45,386 nt of DNA from an uncultured Lachnospiraceae bacterium (GTDB lineage Bacteria; Bacillota; Clostridia; Lachnospirales; Lachnospiraceae), in NCBI GenBank assembly GCA_946614165.1, contig CAMOGQ010000009.1:1-45386 (forward strand), given 5' to 3'. The notes below the pieces were generated by a model. It was not told the origin of the DNA. It ran no database searches and saw only the letters and a program-made list of their open reading frames with translations. The first letter of the stretch is position 1, and the number at the start of each line of letters is the position of its first letter. Shown piece by piece: positions 17,078-23,705 of the stretch. The translations under genes were made by a program, and so were the position numbers.

Positions 17078-17112
17078 GTTGTCTTAAGATCCTTTGGAAG
17101 GAGGAAGAGGCG

Positions 17113-17826
17113 ATGCATACGGAAGAAATGGTCCTTTCCTTTATACTGGAAAGAGAGAATACATGGGCTGTCCTGATCGGAGAGGGCGGCGGGGAGATCC
17201 TCCGCAGCGCCTGTCCCCGGACAGAGAAAGAGATCAGCCCGGAGAGCCTGCAGAAAGGCCTGCAGGAGGCGTTTAAAGGCCTTGCAGAGCCTTTGGGAGA
17301 GCCCCTGCGGAGAGTACGCGCTCTGGTCATTCATGACCGTATAAAGGGGTTTATGCCCTTTGACCGTACCTTCCGTCTTCTGGGTCCCTACAGGGGCGGT
17401 CCCGGGGAGAATACAGAGGCTGCCGCGGCCTATCTGTCGGATCTTTTTGATACGGTTCTTTCTCCGGACGCCGCCATCGTGCATCTTTACCAGGCTATGC
17501 GCAAGGGAGAGAATTCCCTGGACTTTCTCAACCATATCTGCACTCCCCAGACCTGGCTCGGAAAGAAGCTGACGGGAGAATTTGCCGCGGATACGGCGGA
17601 TGCGGGAGACATGTTCCCCCTGCTGCCGGACGGATCGGGCTATGATCCGGAGATGCAGATCTGTTTCAATGCCCTTGCTGAGGCGGACGGCTATCCCTGG
17701 AGGGTGCAGCACCTTTTGCCCGAGATCCGGGAGGCCGGACAGCCCATCGGGACGTTGACTCCGGAAGGCGCCTTTTTTATTGATCCCGGATGTCACTTAA
17801 AGCCCGGCATTCCCTTACTGGGATAG
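17113..17826 (+). CDS. Truncated FGGY carbohydrate-kinase N-terminal domain
   Basis: The 237 residues align by motif with the first half of a xylulokinase-like FGGY kinase subgroup common in Clostridia. In order they are GFMPFD, LLGPYRG, HLYQAM, KLTGEF, DAGDMFP, YPW, LLPE and GTLTPEGA, followed by DPGCHLKPGIP. Full-length members are about 520 residues and continue with a PPEGDAGTGM-type motif holding the catalytic Asp. This protein stops just before it, so the whole ATP-binding second domain is absent. The N-terminal phosphate loop, normally like GSTRIKAVLI, is also altered to RENTWAVLIG. It cannot be a normal kinase. It has its own promoter, GGAGG ribosome site and an intact frame, so it is either a stable remnant or a reused sugar-binding domain. 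No C-terminal half is seen downstream. Confidence 0.75.
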   Translation: MHTEEMVLSFILERENTWAVLIGEGGGEILRSACPRTEKEISPESLQKGLQEAFKGLAEPLGEPLRRVRALVIHDRIKGFMPFDRTFRLLGPYRGGPGENTEAAAAYLSDLFDTVLSPDAAIVHLYQAMRKGENSLDFLNHICTPQTWLGKKLTGEFAADTADAGDMFPLLPDGSGYDPEMQICFNALAEADGYPWRVQHLLPEIREAGQPIGTLTPEGAFFIDPGCHLKPGIPLLG

Positions 17827-17962
17827 GGCAGGACTGCCGAAGAGCTCCGGGGATTTGTTGATTTTGAACGAAACAGGGGGAGTGATTTTGACATTATTTA
17901 CAATTCGTTCATATTTTAAATAAACTTTGAACACATTTGGCCTGTAATATGTAATCATCGAA

Positions 17963-18071
17963 AGGAACAGACCGTTCCCGAGATCTTAAAAAGCCAGTTT
18001 TCTTATTTTTGATAGATTTTTCATACTCCCCCTTTACAAAAATCCCTCCGGTACATGCCGGAGGGATTTTT
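17963..18071 (+). ncRNA. Candidate small RNA
   Basis: A promoter-like pair TTGAAC - 17 bases - TGTAAT (17927-17955) would start a transcript near 17963. A GGAAC/GTTCC hairpin follows and a strong terminator ends it at 18071, giving about 109 bases with no open frame. Nothing identifies a known RNA family, and the prediction rests only on promoter plus terminator. Confidence 0.35.
18038..18071 (+). terminator. Intrinsic terminator in the 17.8-18.4 kb gap
   Basis: AATCCCTCCGG and CCGGAGGGATT form an 11-bp stem with a six-base loop, flanked by an A run and followed by five T residues, so it may work in both directions. Confidence 0.9.
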
Positions 18072-18159
18072 GTTGTCTCTGCGGAGGCCTTCCCGCAGGA
18101 CCTGACGGCGTGCGTACGGCGCATTCTGAAAGAATTCTGCATACGAACGTTTTTTATCT

Positions 18160-18203
18160 GTGTCAGGAGGTCTGCGGTGTGCTAGAATGTACTCGTGAGC
18201 ACG
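18160..18203 (+). promoter_or_regulatory. Promoter and operator-like box of the exonuclease operon
   Basis: GTGTCA is followed after 17 bases by TAGAAT at 18183-18188, preceded by TGC (extended -10). Directly downstream is ACTCGTGAGCAC, where GT.CTC..GAG.AC is a dyad across the expected start site. The same arrangement occurs before the kinase gene at 20990-21011, suggesting one repressor controls both. Confidence 0.6.
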
Positions 18204-18406
18204 TATGGCCCCTGCAGTGCCGGGGCTGAAAGATCAGAAAGGACGGGTCTTTCCGGAAGATGTGCATGCGCTTTGTCTTTTCATTCCTTCTGTGTAAGGA
18301 ACAGGCTGCAGACGGGACTTACGGGAAGTATTTGGAGGAAAGGGTTTTTACAGGACAGCCCTGGAAAAGGGGCCTTCCCGCCCGGTGTGAATCTGGAGGA
18401 TCGTAT

Positions 18407-19501
18407 ATGGACCGGATCTTTAAAGGGCGCGGAGTAAAAAAACATGTGGACAGCTACTGCATCGTTGACCTGGAAACGACAGGCGTTTTTGTCAGAAAGG
18501 CAAAAATCATAGAGATCTCCGCGGTCAGGGTCCGGGACAATCAGATCGATGCGCAGTACAGCCGTCTGGTCAATCCGGGCTGCCTGATCCCGGCGGAGGC
18601 TTCGGCCGTATGCCATATCACGGACGAGATGGTGAAAGAGTGTCCCTGCCTGGAGGATGTGATCGATTCTTTTATGGATTTTGTGGGCGGAGATGTGATC
18701 GTAGGCTATAACAACGCCGGGTTTGACATGAATCTGCTTTATGATGCCCGGATGGCCCTGCGGGGAAAGCCCTTCACCAATGACTATATTGACGTGCTGC
18801 ATGCTGCGAGGAGATGCCTCTCCGGAACAGAGGACCATAAGCTTGAAACGGTCTGCAGATACTATCACATTGATACCCAGGGGGAGCACAGGGCCCTGAA
18901 GGACTGCCTCCTGACAAAGGCGGTTTATGACAGCCTTTACAGGGACTACGGCGATGCGGCGTTCGGAAAAAGAGAAGAAAAAGGGACCGGCACTGTACAC
19001 TTTTCCCAGCAGCTGCTGACCCTCAGGGAACTCCGGTCTTTACTGGAAGCCGTGACCGGGGAGGGGATCTCTTCCCTTGACAGGCTCTTTTCTGCCCTGG
19101 ACCGGATACCGGAAGAGGGAAGTGAAATTCCGGAAGAAATGCAGGGCCTTTTCCCCGATTTCCTGGATCCTGTGAAAAGCCGGGGCTGTCATGAAAAAAT
19201 CGAAACTGTCAGGAACAGGCATATCGTAGTTACGGGAGATTTTTATTACGGCAGCAGAGAGGAGGTCCACGCACTGATTGAAGCGGCCGGAGGCATTGCC
19301 GATAAAGGAGTAAAAAAAGCAACGGACTACGTCGTTGTGGGCGGAAGAGGCAGCGCTGCCTGGAAAACAGGGAGATACGGCAGCAAGATCGAGAAAGCCA
19401 TTGCCCTGAAGGAGAAAGGACTGCCTGTGAAGATCGTTGAGGAATATGAGTTTATACCCGCGCTGAAACGCATGATCGAAAGGGGGATGCAGGAGGAATG
19501 A
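18407..19501 (+). CDS. DEDDh exonuclease (DnaQ-like) with C-terminal BRCT domain
   Basis: This is a 3'-5' exonuclease of the DnaQ/PolC-epsilon type. Exo I is VDLETTG with Asp21 and Glu23, Exo II is NNAGFD with Asp107, and Exo III is HRALKD with His161 and Asp166, so all catalytic residues are present. Residues about 268-350 form a BRCT domain (IVVTGDF, AGGIADKGVKKATDYVVVG), as in NAD-dependent DNA ligase, which binds DNA ends or phosphoproteins. The start at 18407 is chosen for its GGAGG site; the longer frame from 18260 lacks one. Its stop overlaps the next start (ATGA). With two coupled unknown genes it forms an operon whose promoter box resembles that of the nearby kinase. A DNA repair or nucleic-acid surveillance role is inferred. 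Confidence 0.9.
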   Translation: MDRIFKGRGVKKHVDSYCIVDLETTGVFVRKAKIIEISAVRVRDNQIDAQYSRLVNPGCLIPAEASAVCHITDEMVKECPCLEDVIDSFMDFVGGDVIVGYNNAGFDMNLLYDARMALRGKPFTNDYIDVLHAARRCLSGTEDHKLETVCRYYHIDTQGEHRALKDCLLTKAVYDSLYRDYGDAAFGKREEKGTGTVHFSQQLLTLRELRSLLEAVTGEGISSLDRLFSALDRIPEEGSEIPEEMQGLFPDFLDPVKSRGCHEKIETVRNRHIVVTGDFYYGSREEVHALIEAAGGIADKGVKKATDYVVVGGRGSAAWKTGRYGSKIEKAIALKEKGLPVKIVEEYEFIPALKRMIERGMQEE

Positions 19502-20133
19502 GCTCCGCTTCGGAAAAAACGGATGACAGACCGTGGCAGCAGAAAATCCGGGATATGCTGGAAGACCTGATCCGGGAATATGAACTGCCGGCCGGTTCTC
19601 TGTACCTGTCCGACAACTACGGCCAGGTCGAGCGGACCCGGGATATGCTTGTAAGCCATACCGTCTGTATCTGGGAGCCGGATTATCCCCCTGTGCCCGG
19701 TGAAAAGCCGGGGCAGAACAGGATCGTGGCAACGATCGTTCCCAGCAGGGCCAAAAAGCGGCCGGATGATCTGGACATTTATCTCAGAGAAATACAGGAG
19801 GGAGACCTGCATCTGTTCCTGCCCGAAGACGCGCAGCTGCTGGAACAGACCGCAGCTGACAGGAAGAGTGGTACGGTGAAGGTACGGATCAGAAAGGATT
19901 CTCCCCGCCTCGCGGAATATATCCGGCGGAACATGGTCTACTGCATTGAGGGATATGTGTCAAAAGCGGCAGGATTTGCCTGCTGCAGTTCTTTTATCAG
20001 ATGCTCGGATGCAGGGAAGTGCGTTCATGAAAACAGGCTGTATTCCAAGGCCTGCATGTACCGGGGCAACCTGGATCAGGGCCGGATCTTTTACGGGAAA
20101 AACAGAAATGCCGGTCAGGGGGAATGCTTATGA
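19498..20133 (+). CDS. Cys-rich protein of unknown function, coupled to the exonuclease
   Basis: The 211-residue protein has no signal peptide or membrane segment. The first 150 residues are mixed alpha/beta with many charged residues. The C-terminal 65 carry a cysteine cluster (ACCSSFIRCSDAGKC, then KACMYRG and a final C) that looks able to bind zinc or an iron-sulfur cluster. The closing RIFYGKN is reminiscent of small clostridial Cys-rich domains, but I cannot name a family. Its ATG overlaps the TGA of the exonuclease by four bases, so translation is coupled. The next gene overlaps its end in the same way. A role together with the exonuclease is inferred from this coupling. Confidence 0.7.
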   Translation: MSSASEKTDDRPWQQKIRDMLEDLIREYELPAGSLYLSDNYGQVERTRDMLVSHTVCIWEPDYPPVPGEKPGQNRIVATIVPSRAKKRPDDLDIYLREIQEGDLHLFLPEDAQLLEQTAADRKSGTVKVRIRKDSPRLAEYIRRNMVYCIEGYVSKAAGFACCSSFIRCSDAGKCVHENRLYSKACMYRGNLDQGRIFYGKNRNAGQGECL

Positions 20134-20471
20134 CACGGGAAGTCAGGATCGGAGAAGAGACTGTCATCCTGGATTCGGAAAAACTGTATTCAGGTATCGA
20201 GAATCCGGGCAGGGAGGAGGGGAATGCAAGAAAAGCCCTGGGCCTTCCTGCAAAAAGGCAGCTTGTCTTTTATAAAGACAGGAAGGACCCAGGGTCTGCG
20301 GCCAGGATCGTAAAATACCGATTGGTCAGGATGCATGGGGAGGAAGAACCCTGGTACACAGTGGAGATCACTCTGGAGGACGGCTCCCTGGCCAGGATCC
20401 ACTCGGGCTTTCTTGCAGAAATGCAAAAGAGCGGCTTTATGGAAGAGATGGGCCGTGCGGCGGCTGAATAA
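20130..20471 (+). CDS. Small protein of unknown function, third gene of the exonuclease operon
   Basis: The 113-residue protein is predicted soluble, and I do not recognise a family. It has a short N-terminal beta stretch (REVRIGEETVILD), a basic middle and a C-terminal RLVRMHGEEEPWYTVEITL segment. An ATG at 20124 and one at 20130 are both possible. I prefer 20130 because it gives the same ATGA overlap as the junction before it and sits eight bases from GGGGGA. It ends 10 bases before the convergent XRE gene. Confidence 0.65.
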   Translation: MTREVRIGEETVILDSEKLYSGIENPGREEGNARKALGLPAKRQLVFYKDRKDPGSAARIVKYRLVRMHGEEEPWYTVEITLEDGSLARIHSGFLAEMQKSGFMEEMGRAAAE

Positions 20472-20481
20472 GGCTTCGCAC

Positions 20482-20916
20482 TCAGCCCAGCAGGGCCTCT
20501 CCGAACTGGTCCAGCAGGTCATCCGTTTCCGTAGTATCCAGACCGGACCGGATGGCAAAGATCAGGATGGCGTCCCTTCTGTCCCTGGAATATAATACGC
20601 CCAGTTTTCCCAGTTCCAGGACCCGCTGGGTCTCTTCCAGGGACAGCCTCGCTCCGATACACAGGCGCAGGACTTTTTCCCGGGAAGGGGTCCGTCTGCC
20701 GTTCAGGATCTGGTAAAGATAGGAACGCTCAATGCCGCTTTTGAGCACCAGGTCTTTCCCTGTCATGGCTCTTGGCCCGGGAAGGGAAAGAAAGTAATCT
20801 ATAGGGCCTGTGCCTACAGACTCGCCCGGAAGCCTGTCCAGATAGTCTTCCAGCTCCTGTTTCCCCGAAGTCTTTTCCAGTATCCGGGTCAGTTCGTCAG
20901 TTTTTTTCTTATCCAT
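20482..20916 (-). CDS. XRE-family helix-turn-helix regulator
   Basis: The 144-residue regulator has a Cro/C1-type helix-turn-helix around residues 51-105, including TGKDLVLKSGIERSYLYQIL and NGRRTPS. The N-terminal 45 residues are charged and helical, and the C-terminal part resembles that of regulators paired with Ser/Thr kinases in Clostridia. The start at 20916 is chosen because AGGAGA lies eight bases upstream; a frame from 20961 lacks that. It is divergent from the kinase gene, with 131 bases between the starts that hold a 14-bp inverted repeat and the kinase operator-like box. It is the obvious candidate to bind that box and the related one at 18192. That is inference. Confidence 0.85.
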   Translation of the reverse strand: MDKKKTDELTRILEKTSGKQELEDYLDRLPGESVGTGPIDYFLSLPGPRAMTGKDLVLKSGIERSYLYQILNGRRTPSREKVLRLCIGARLSLEETQRVLELGKLGVLYSRDRRDAILIFAIRSGLDTTETDDLLDQFGEALLG

Positions 20917-20977
20917 TTTCTGTCTCTCCTGTATTGATGTTCTTAAGGTGTCCTCTTTCATGAACAGTATTTCTTAA

Positions 20978-21033
20978 TTAGTAAATTTATGGTAAAATGC
21001 ACTCGAGCGCACATCTGAGCATAAATTTACTAA
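20978..21033. promoter_or_regulatory. Kinase promoter with 14-bp inverted repeat and operator-like box
   Basis: TTAGTAAATTTATG (20978-20991) is repeated exactly in inverted orientation at 21020-21033. Between them are TAAAAT (20993-20998), preceded by TGG, and directly after it ACTCGAGCGCAC. The box matches the one before the exonuclease operon in position and most bases. The right arm lies just upstream of the kinase ribosome site. The symmetry suggests regulator binding to both arms, or a hairpin in the leader. Confidence 0.65.
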
Positions 21034-21047
21034 AAAAGGAGGACATT

Positions 21048-22106
21048 ATGACGGATTCTGCTCTGAAAGATAAATGTGAACGATCCTTTCTGAAAGTATT
21101 ATACCATCTGAAAAGGTCCGGGCAAAGTATTGTAATCGATGAAACCACAGATCGGCTTTATCTGCAGAAGTGCCTGGATCATTATGACAGAAAGGTCTAT
21201 GAGTATCTGAAGGCCCACCCCTGCCCCCAAACACCCGGGATCCGGCTCATATGGGAAGAAGACGGGAAGCTCTTTCTGACGGAGGAATTAATAGCAGGGG
21301 ATTCCCTGGAGACCTGCCTGGAGAAGAACAGCCTTACGGAAGAGGAAAAACGGGTGATTCTGGAGGACGTCTGCAGAGCCCTGATCTTCCTGCACCGGGC
21401 AGATCCGCCGCTGATCCACAGAGACGTAAAGGCTTCCAACATCATGGTAACCAGAGAGAAAAGAGGAGTCCTGATCGATTTTGACGTCTCAAAACTCTAT
21501 AAGGAAGGAAAAACAGAGGATACGACACTGTACGGTACGACCGGTACGGCGGCTCCGGAGCAGTACGGCTTCGGCCAGTCCGATGCCAGAACGGATATCT
21601 TTGCCCTGGGAAAACTGATCGGCCGTCTGTTTCCGGAGAATCCTTCCTGGGAGAAGGTCGCAGAAAAGGCGTCAAGCTTCCACCCCAGGGACCGCTATGC
21701 CAGTGTTGCCGGCATGATGGAACATTTCCCTTCCTGCAAAGAGGAAGCAGAGAAAAAGACGGTAAAGGTCCCCGTTCTCTGTCATCTGCCCGGATTCCGG
21801 TCCGGAAAGACGGAAAACATGGCGGCAGCCCTGGCCCTTTATGGCATTTTTCTTTTCGTCTCCCTGACACTGTCGGTGGAAAATGCATCAGGTCCGTTTG
21901 AGATCTGGCTCAACCGGTTCTTTACTTTGCTGATCGGCATCAACTGGATCTCCCTTTTCACGGATCTTGGCTTCCCCTATTCCCGCCTGCCGCTTTTAAG
22001 GTCCGCCAATCCTCTGGTCCGCCTTTTAAGCTACGGAGCTGCGGCGGCCCTGATTTTTGCCACCTGGATCACGGTCCTGGTCCTTCTTTCGGCCTTCCTG
22101 TTCTGA
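21048..22106 (+). CDS. Membrane-anchored Ser/Thr protein kinase
   Basis: This eukaryotic-like kinase has its catalytic domain at residues 1 to about 225. The ATP lysine is probably Lys41 (LYLQKCLDHYD). The catalytic loop HRDVKASN has His124, Asp126, Lys128 and Asn131. The metal motif is DFD (144-146) instead of DFG, and GTTGTAAPEQYGFGQ is the activation and substrate segment. No glycine-rich loop is recognisable. Three or so C-terminal hydrophobic segments (about 258-276, 288-305, 325-351) anchor it with the kinase in the cytoplasm. There is no PASTA or other sensor domain. AAGGAGG precedes the ATG at 21048; a longer frame from 20997 crosses the operator region and is rejected. It is divergent from an XRE regulator. 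Targets are unknown. Confidence 0.88.
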   Translation: MTDSALKDKCERSFLKVLYHLKRSGQSIVIDETTDRLYLQKCLDHYDRKVYEYLKAHPCPQTPGIRLIWEEDGKLFLTEELIAGDSLETCLEKNSLTEEEKRVILEDVCRALIFLHRADPPLIHRDVKASNIMVTREKRGVLIDFDVSKLYKEGKTEDTTLYGTTGTAAPEQYGFGQSDARTDIFALGKLIGRLFPENPSWEKVAEKASSFHPRDRYASVAGMMEHFPSCKEEAEKKTVKVPVLCHLPGFRSGKTENMAAALALYGIFLFVSLTLSVENASGPFEIWLNRFFTLLIGINWISLFTDLGFPYSRLPLLRSANPLVRLLSYGAAAALIFATWITVLVLLSAFLF

Positions 22107-22189
22107 AGGAGTCAGATACACCTGGATTTCTGACAAAAATATGAATCCTTTATTTTGTGTGCAGCCAGCACACCAAAAGGAGAGAGGAT

Positions 22190-22369
22190 ATGCATACAAT
22201 AAGGATGCATCCGGGGATTTCCTTCCAGGATGTCATCCTCAGATACATTCCTCTGCTTGCAAGTCAGGCACCTCTTAATGCCCGGGCACCTTTCATAAGG
22301 CGGCCGCGGGGCCGGAGAGTCTCTCTCCCCGGTCCTGCGGCCGCTGTCCGTATATGGTTCTGCTGTTAA
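22190..22369 (+). CDS. Possible 59-residue small protein
   Basis: AAGGAG (22178-22183) lies six bases before the ATG at 22190, an ideal ribosome site. The product starts MHTIRMHPGISFQDVILRY and ends RIWFCC, with a hydrophobic patch (VILRYIPLLASQ) and an Arg/Pro-rich end. The Arg/Pro part is encoded by a long palindromic hairpin, which argues against an ordinary protein. It may instead be a gene start joined to a terminator-like structure. Treat it as tentative. Confidence 0.3.
   Translation: MHTIRMHPGISFQDVILRYIPLLASQAPLNARAPFIRRPRGRRVSLPGPAAAVRIWFCC
22300..22344. repeat. GC-rich imperfect stem-loop
   Basis: GCGGCCGC begins and ends the element, and the inner arms pair with only three mismatched positions, all of which can form G-U pairs on one strand. 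No T run follows, so it is probably not a standard terminator. It might end the kinase transcript with help from a factor, or protect its 3' end. Confidence 0.6.
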
Positions 22370-22459
22370 CAGGCGTAAAAAGATGATATAATTCTCGTAA
22401 AGCAAACGCTATTATCAAAGAACAATAACGAAAAACAATATATGAGAAAGAGGTAAGGG

Positions 22460-23596
22460 ATGAAATCACTGATTGAAAACTGCATGAAGCTGGGATTCGG
22501 CATGATGCGTCTGCCCAGGATTTCCGTGAACGGAGAAGAAGTCATTGACGTGGAACAGACAAAGGACATGGTGGATGCTTTTCTGGCAGCAGGCGGCAGA
22601 TATATAGACACGGCCTTTGTCTATACGGGGTCTGAGGAAGCCACCAGAAAAGCCCTGGTGGAACGCTATCCCAGAGACGCCTATTATCTGGCCACCAAGC
22701 TCAATGCCGGCAGCTGGGCCGCCAAAAACGAGCAGGAGGCCAAGGACCAGTTCCGGATCAGCCTTGAGAGGACAGGGGCAGGCTACTTTGACTTCTATCT
22801 GCTCCATGCCCTGGGCAAAGGTAATGTCGAATTCTACGACAAATACGGGATCTGGGACTATGTAAAGGAACTGAAGAAGGAAGGGCTCATCCGGCACTGG
22901 GGCTTTTCCTTCCATGACAGTCCGGAATTTCTGGACAAGCTTCTGACCGACCATCCGGATGCGGAATTCGTCCAGCTGCAGATCAACTATGCGGACTGGG
23001 AGGACGCGGAAGTTCAGTCCAGGGCCTGCTACGAAGTGGCGGCAAAGCATGACAAGCCTGTGGTAGTCATGGAGCCTGTCAAGGGCGGCACCCTGGCCAA
23101 TCCTCCCGAGGTGGTAAAGGAAGTCTTACAGGCAGAAAATCCTTCCCCTTCCTATGCTTCCTGGGCTATCCGTTTTGCGGCTTCCCTTCCCCAGGTCATG
23201 GTGGTCCTTTCCGGCATGTCCAGCAGGGAACAGATGGCTGACAATCTTTCCTACATGGCTCTGGACAAATACGCTCCCCTGACAGACAGGGAAGGAAAGG
23301 CCATCGAAAAGGCCAGAGAAGCCCTGAATTCCATAGAGCGCATCCCCTGCACCGCCTGCCGCTACTGCACCGGAGGATGTCCCATGAAGATCAACATTCC
23401 CGAGATCTTCAGCATCATGAACGAATACAAGCTCTACGGAAATCTGAACAAGGCAAAAAGACAGTATGCCATGGCGGGACAGGAAGGCAGCTCTCTGGCC
23501 GATGCCTGCAAAAAGTGCGGTCAGTGTGAGGGAGCATGTCCCCAGCATCTGCCCATCATCACCCATTTGGAAGAGATCGCATCCGTCCTGGGATAA
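22460..23596 (+). CDS. Aldo/keto reductase with two C-terminal 4Fe-4S clusters
   Basis: This is a redox enzyme with an AKR TIM barrel (about 1-280) followed by a ferredoxin-like tail. The catalytic tetrad is Asp50, Tyr55, Lys80 and His116. The tail has Cys297, Cys300, Cys303 and Cys307 and then Cys350, Cys353, Cys356 and Cys360, enough for two 4Fe-4S clusters. The architecture is common in anaerobic Clostridia and suggests electron transfer between a nicotinamide or substrate site and a low-potential carrier. The substrate is unknown. It has its own promoter and a terminator (23642) and is clearly paralogous to the gene at 42079. The chosen ATG at 22460 follows GAGGTAAGGG; a later Met9 is less likely. 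Confidence 0.92.
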   Translation: MKSLIENCMKLGFGMMRLPRISVNGEEVIDVEQTKDMVDAFLAAGGRYIDTAFVYTGSEEATRKALVERYPRDAYYLATKLNAGSWAAKNEQEAKDQFRISLERTGAGYFDFYLLHALGKGNVEFYDKYGIWDYVKELKKEGLIRHWGFSFHDSPEFLDKLLTDHPDAEFVQLQINYADWEDAEVQSRACYEVAAKHDKPVVVMEPVKGGTLANPPEVVKEVLQAENPSPSYASWAIRFAASLPQVMVVLSGMSSREQMADNLSYMALDKYAPLTDREGKAIEKAREALNSIERIPCTACRYCTGGCPMKINIPEIFSIMNEYKLYGNLNKAKRQYAMAGQEGSSLADACKKCGQCEGACPQHLPIITHLEEIASVLG

Positions 23597-23641
23597 GAAA
23601 GGGAAAAGAAAAAGAGGCCCGAAAGACTCTTTGCAGACAGG

Positions 23642-23669
23642 AAAAGGCGCCCGGAAACGGGCGCCTTTT
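23642..23669. terminator. Bidirectional terminator between AKR and phosphate transporter genes
   Basis: GGCGCCCG and CGGGCGCC form a perfect stem with a GAAA loop, flanked by A residues on the left and TTTT on the right. It lies between convergent genes and can serve both. Confidence 0.92.
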
Positions 23670-23705
23670 GGTGTTTTTTGCTGTAAAAAATCAAAGGCCG
23701 GAAGA

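Larger units (their letters stand above)
16825..17112. other. Intergenic region between H1-like and FGGY genes
   Basis: 288 bases with no convincing gene. An AT-rich part (16855-16930) holds promoter-like TATCTT/TTAATTATG stretches. A GC-rich hairpin at 16976-16999 and the promoter at 17049-17077 follow. An open frame crosses the region into the FGGY gene, but it would read through the hairpin and lacks a ribosome site. Confidence 0.6.
17827..18406. other. 580-base non-coding region with candidate small RNA and exonuclease leader
   Basis: AT-rich and without a supported gene. It holds two promoter-like elements (TTGACA at 17888 and TTGAAC/TGTAAT at 17927-17955), a terminator at 18038-18071, then the promoter and about 215-base leader of the exonuclease operon. 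A GCCCC/GGGGC hairpin lies just after that start site. An in-frame ATG at 18260 would extend the exonuclease by 49 residues, but it has no good ribosome site. Confidence 0.6.
22107..22459. other. 353-base gap with possible small gene and GC-rich hairpin
   Basis: It contains a GTGTGC/GCACAC hairpin (22157-22173), a 59-codon frame with a strong ribosome site (listed separately), a long GC-rich stem-loop at 22300-22344, and the promoter of the aldo/keto reductase (TTAACA at 22366, TATAAT at 22387-22392, a short 15-base spacer). Confidence 0.6.

Noticed and set aside
16891-17112. N-terminal extension of the FGGY-domain protein
   Set aside because: The longer frame crosses a strong tetraloop hairpin and a promoter, and only the ATG at 17113 has a good ribosome site.
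18260-18406. 49-residue extension of the exonuclease
   Set aside because: No ribosome site precedes the ATG at 18260, and the extra residues (MCMRFVFSF...) do not belong to the exonuclease fold.
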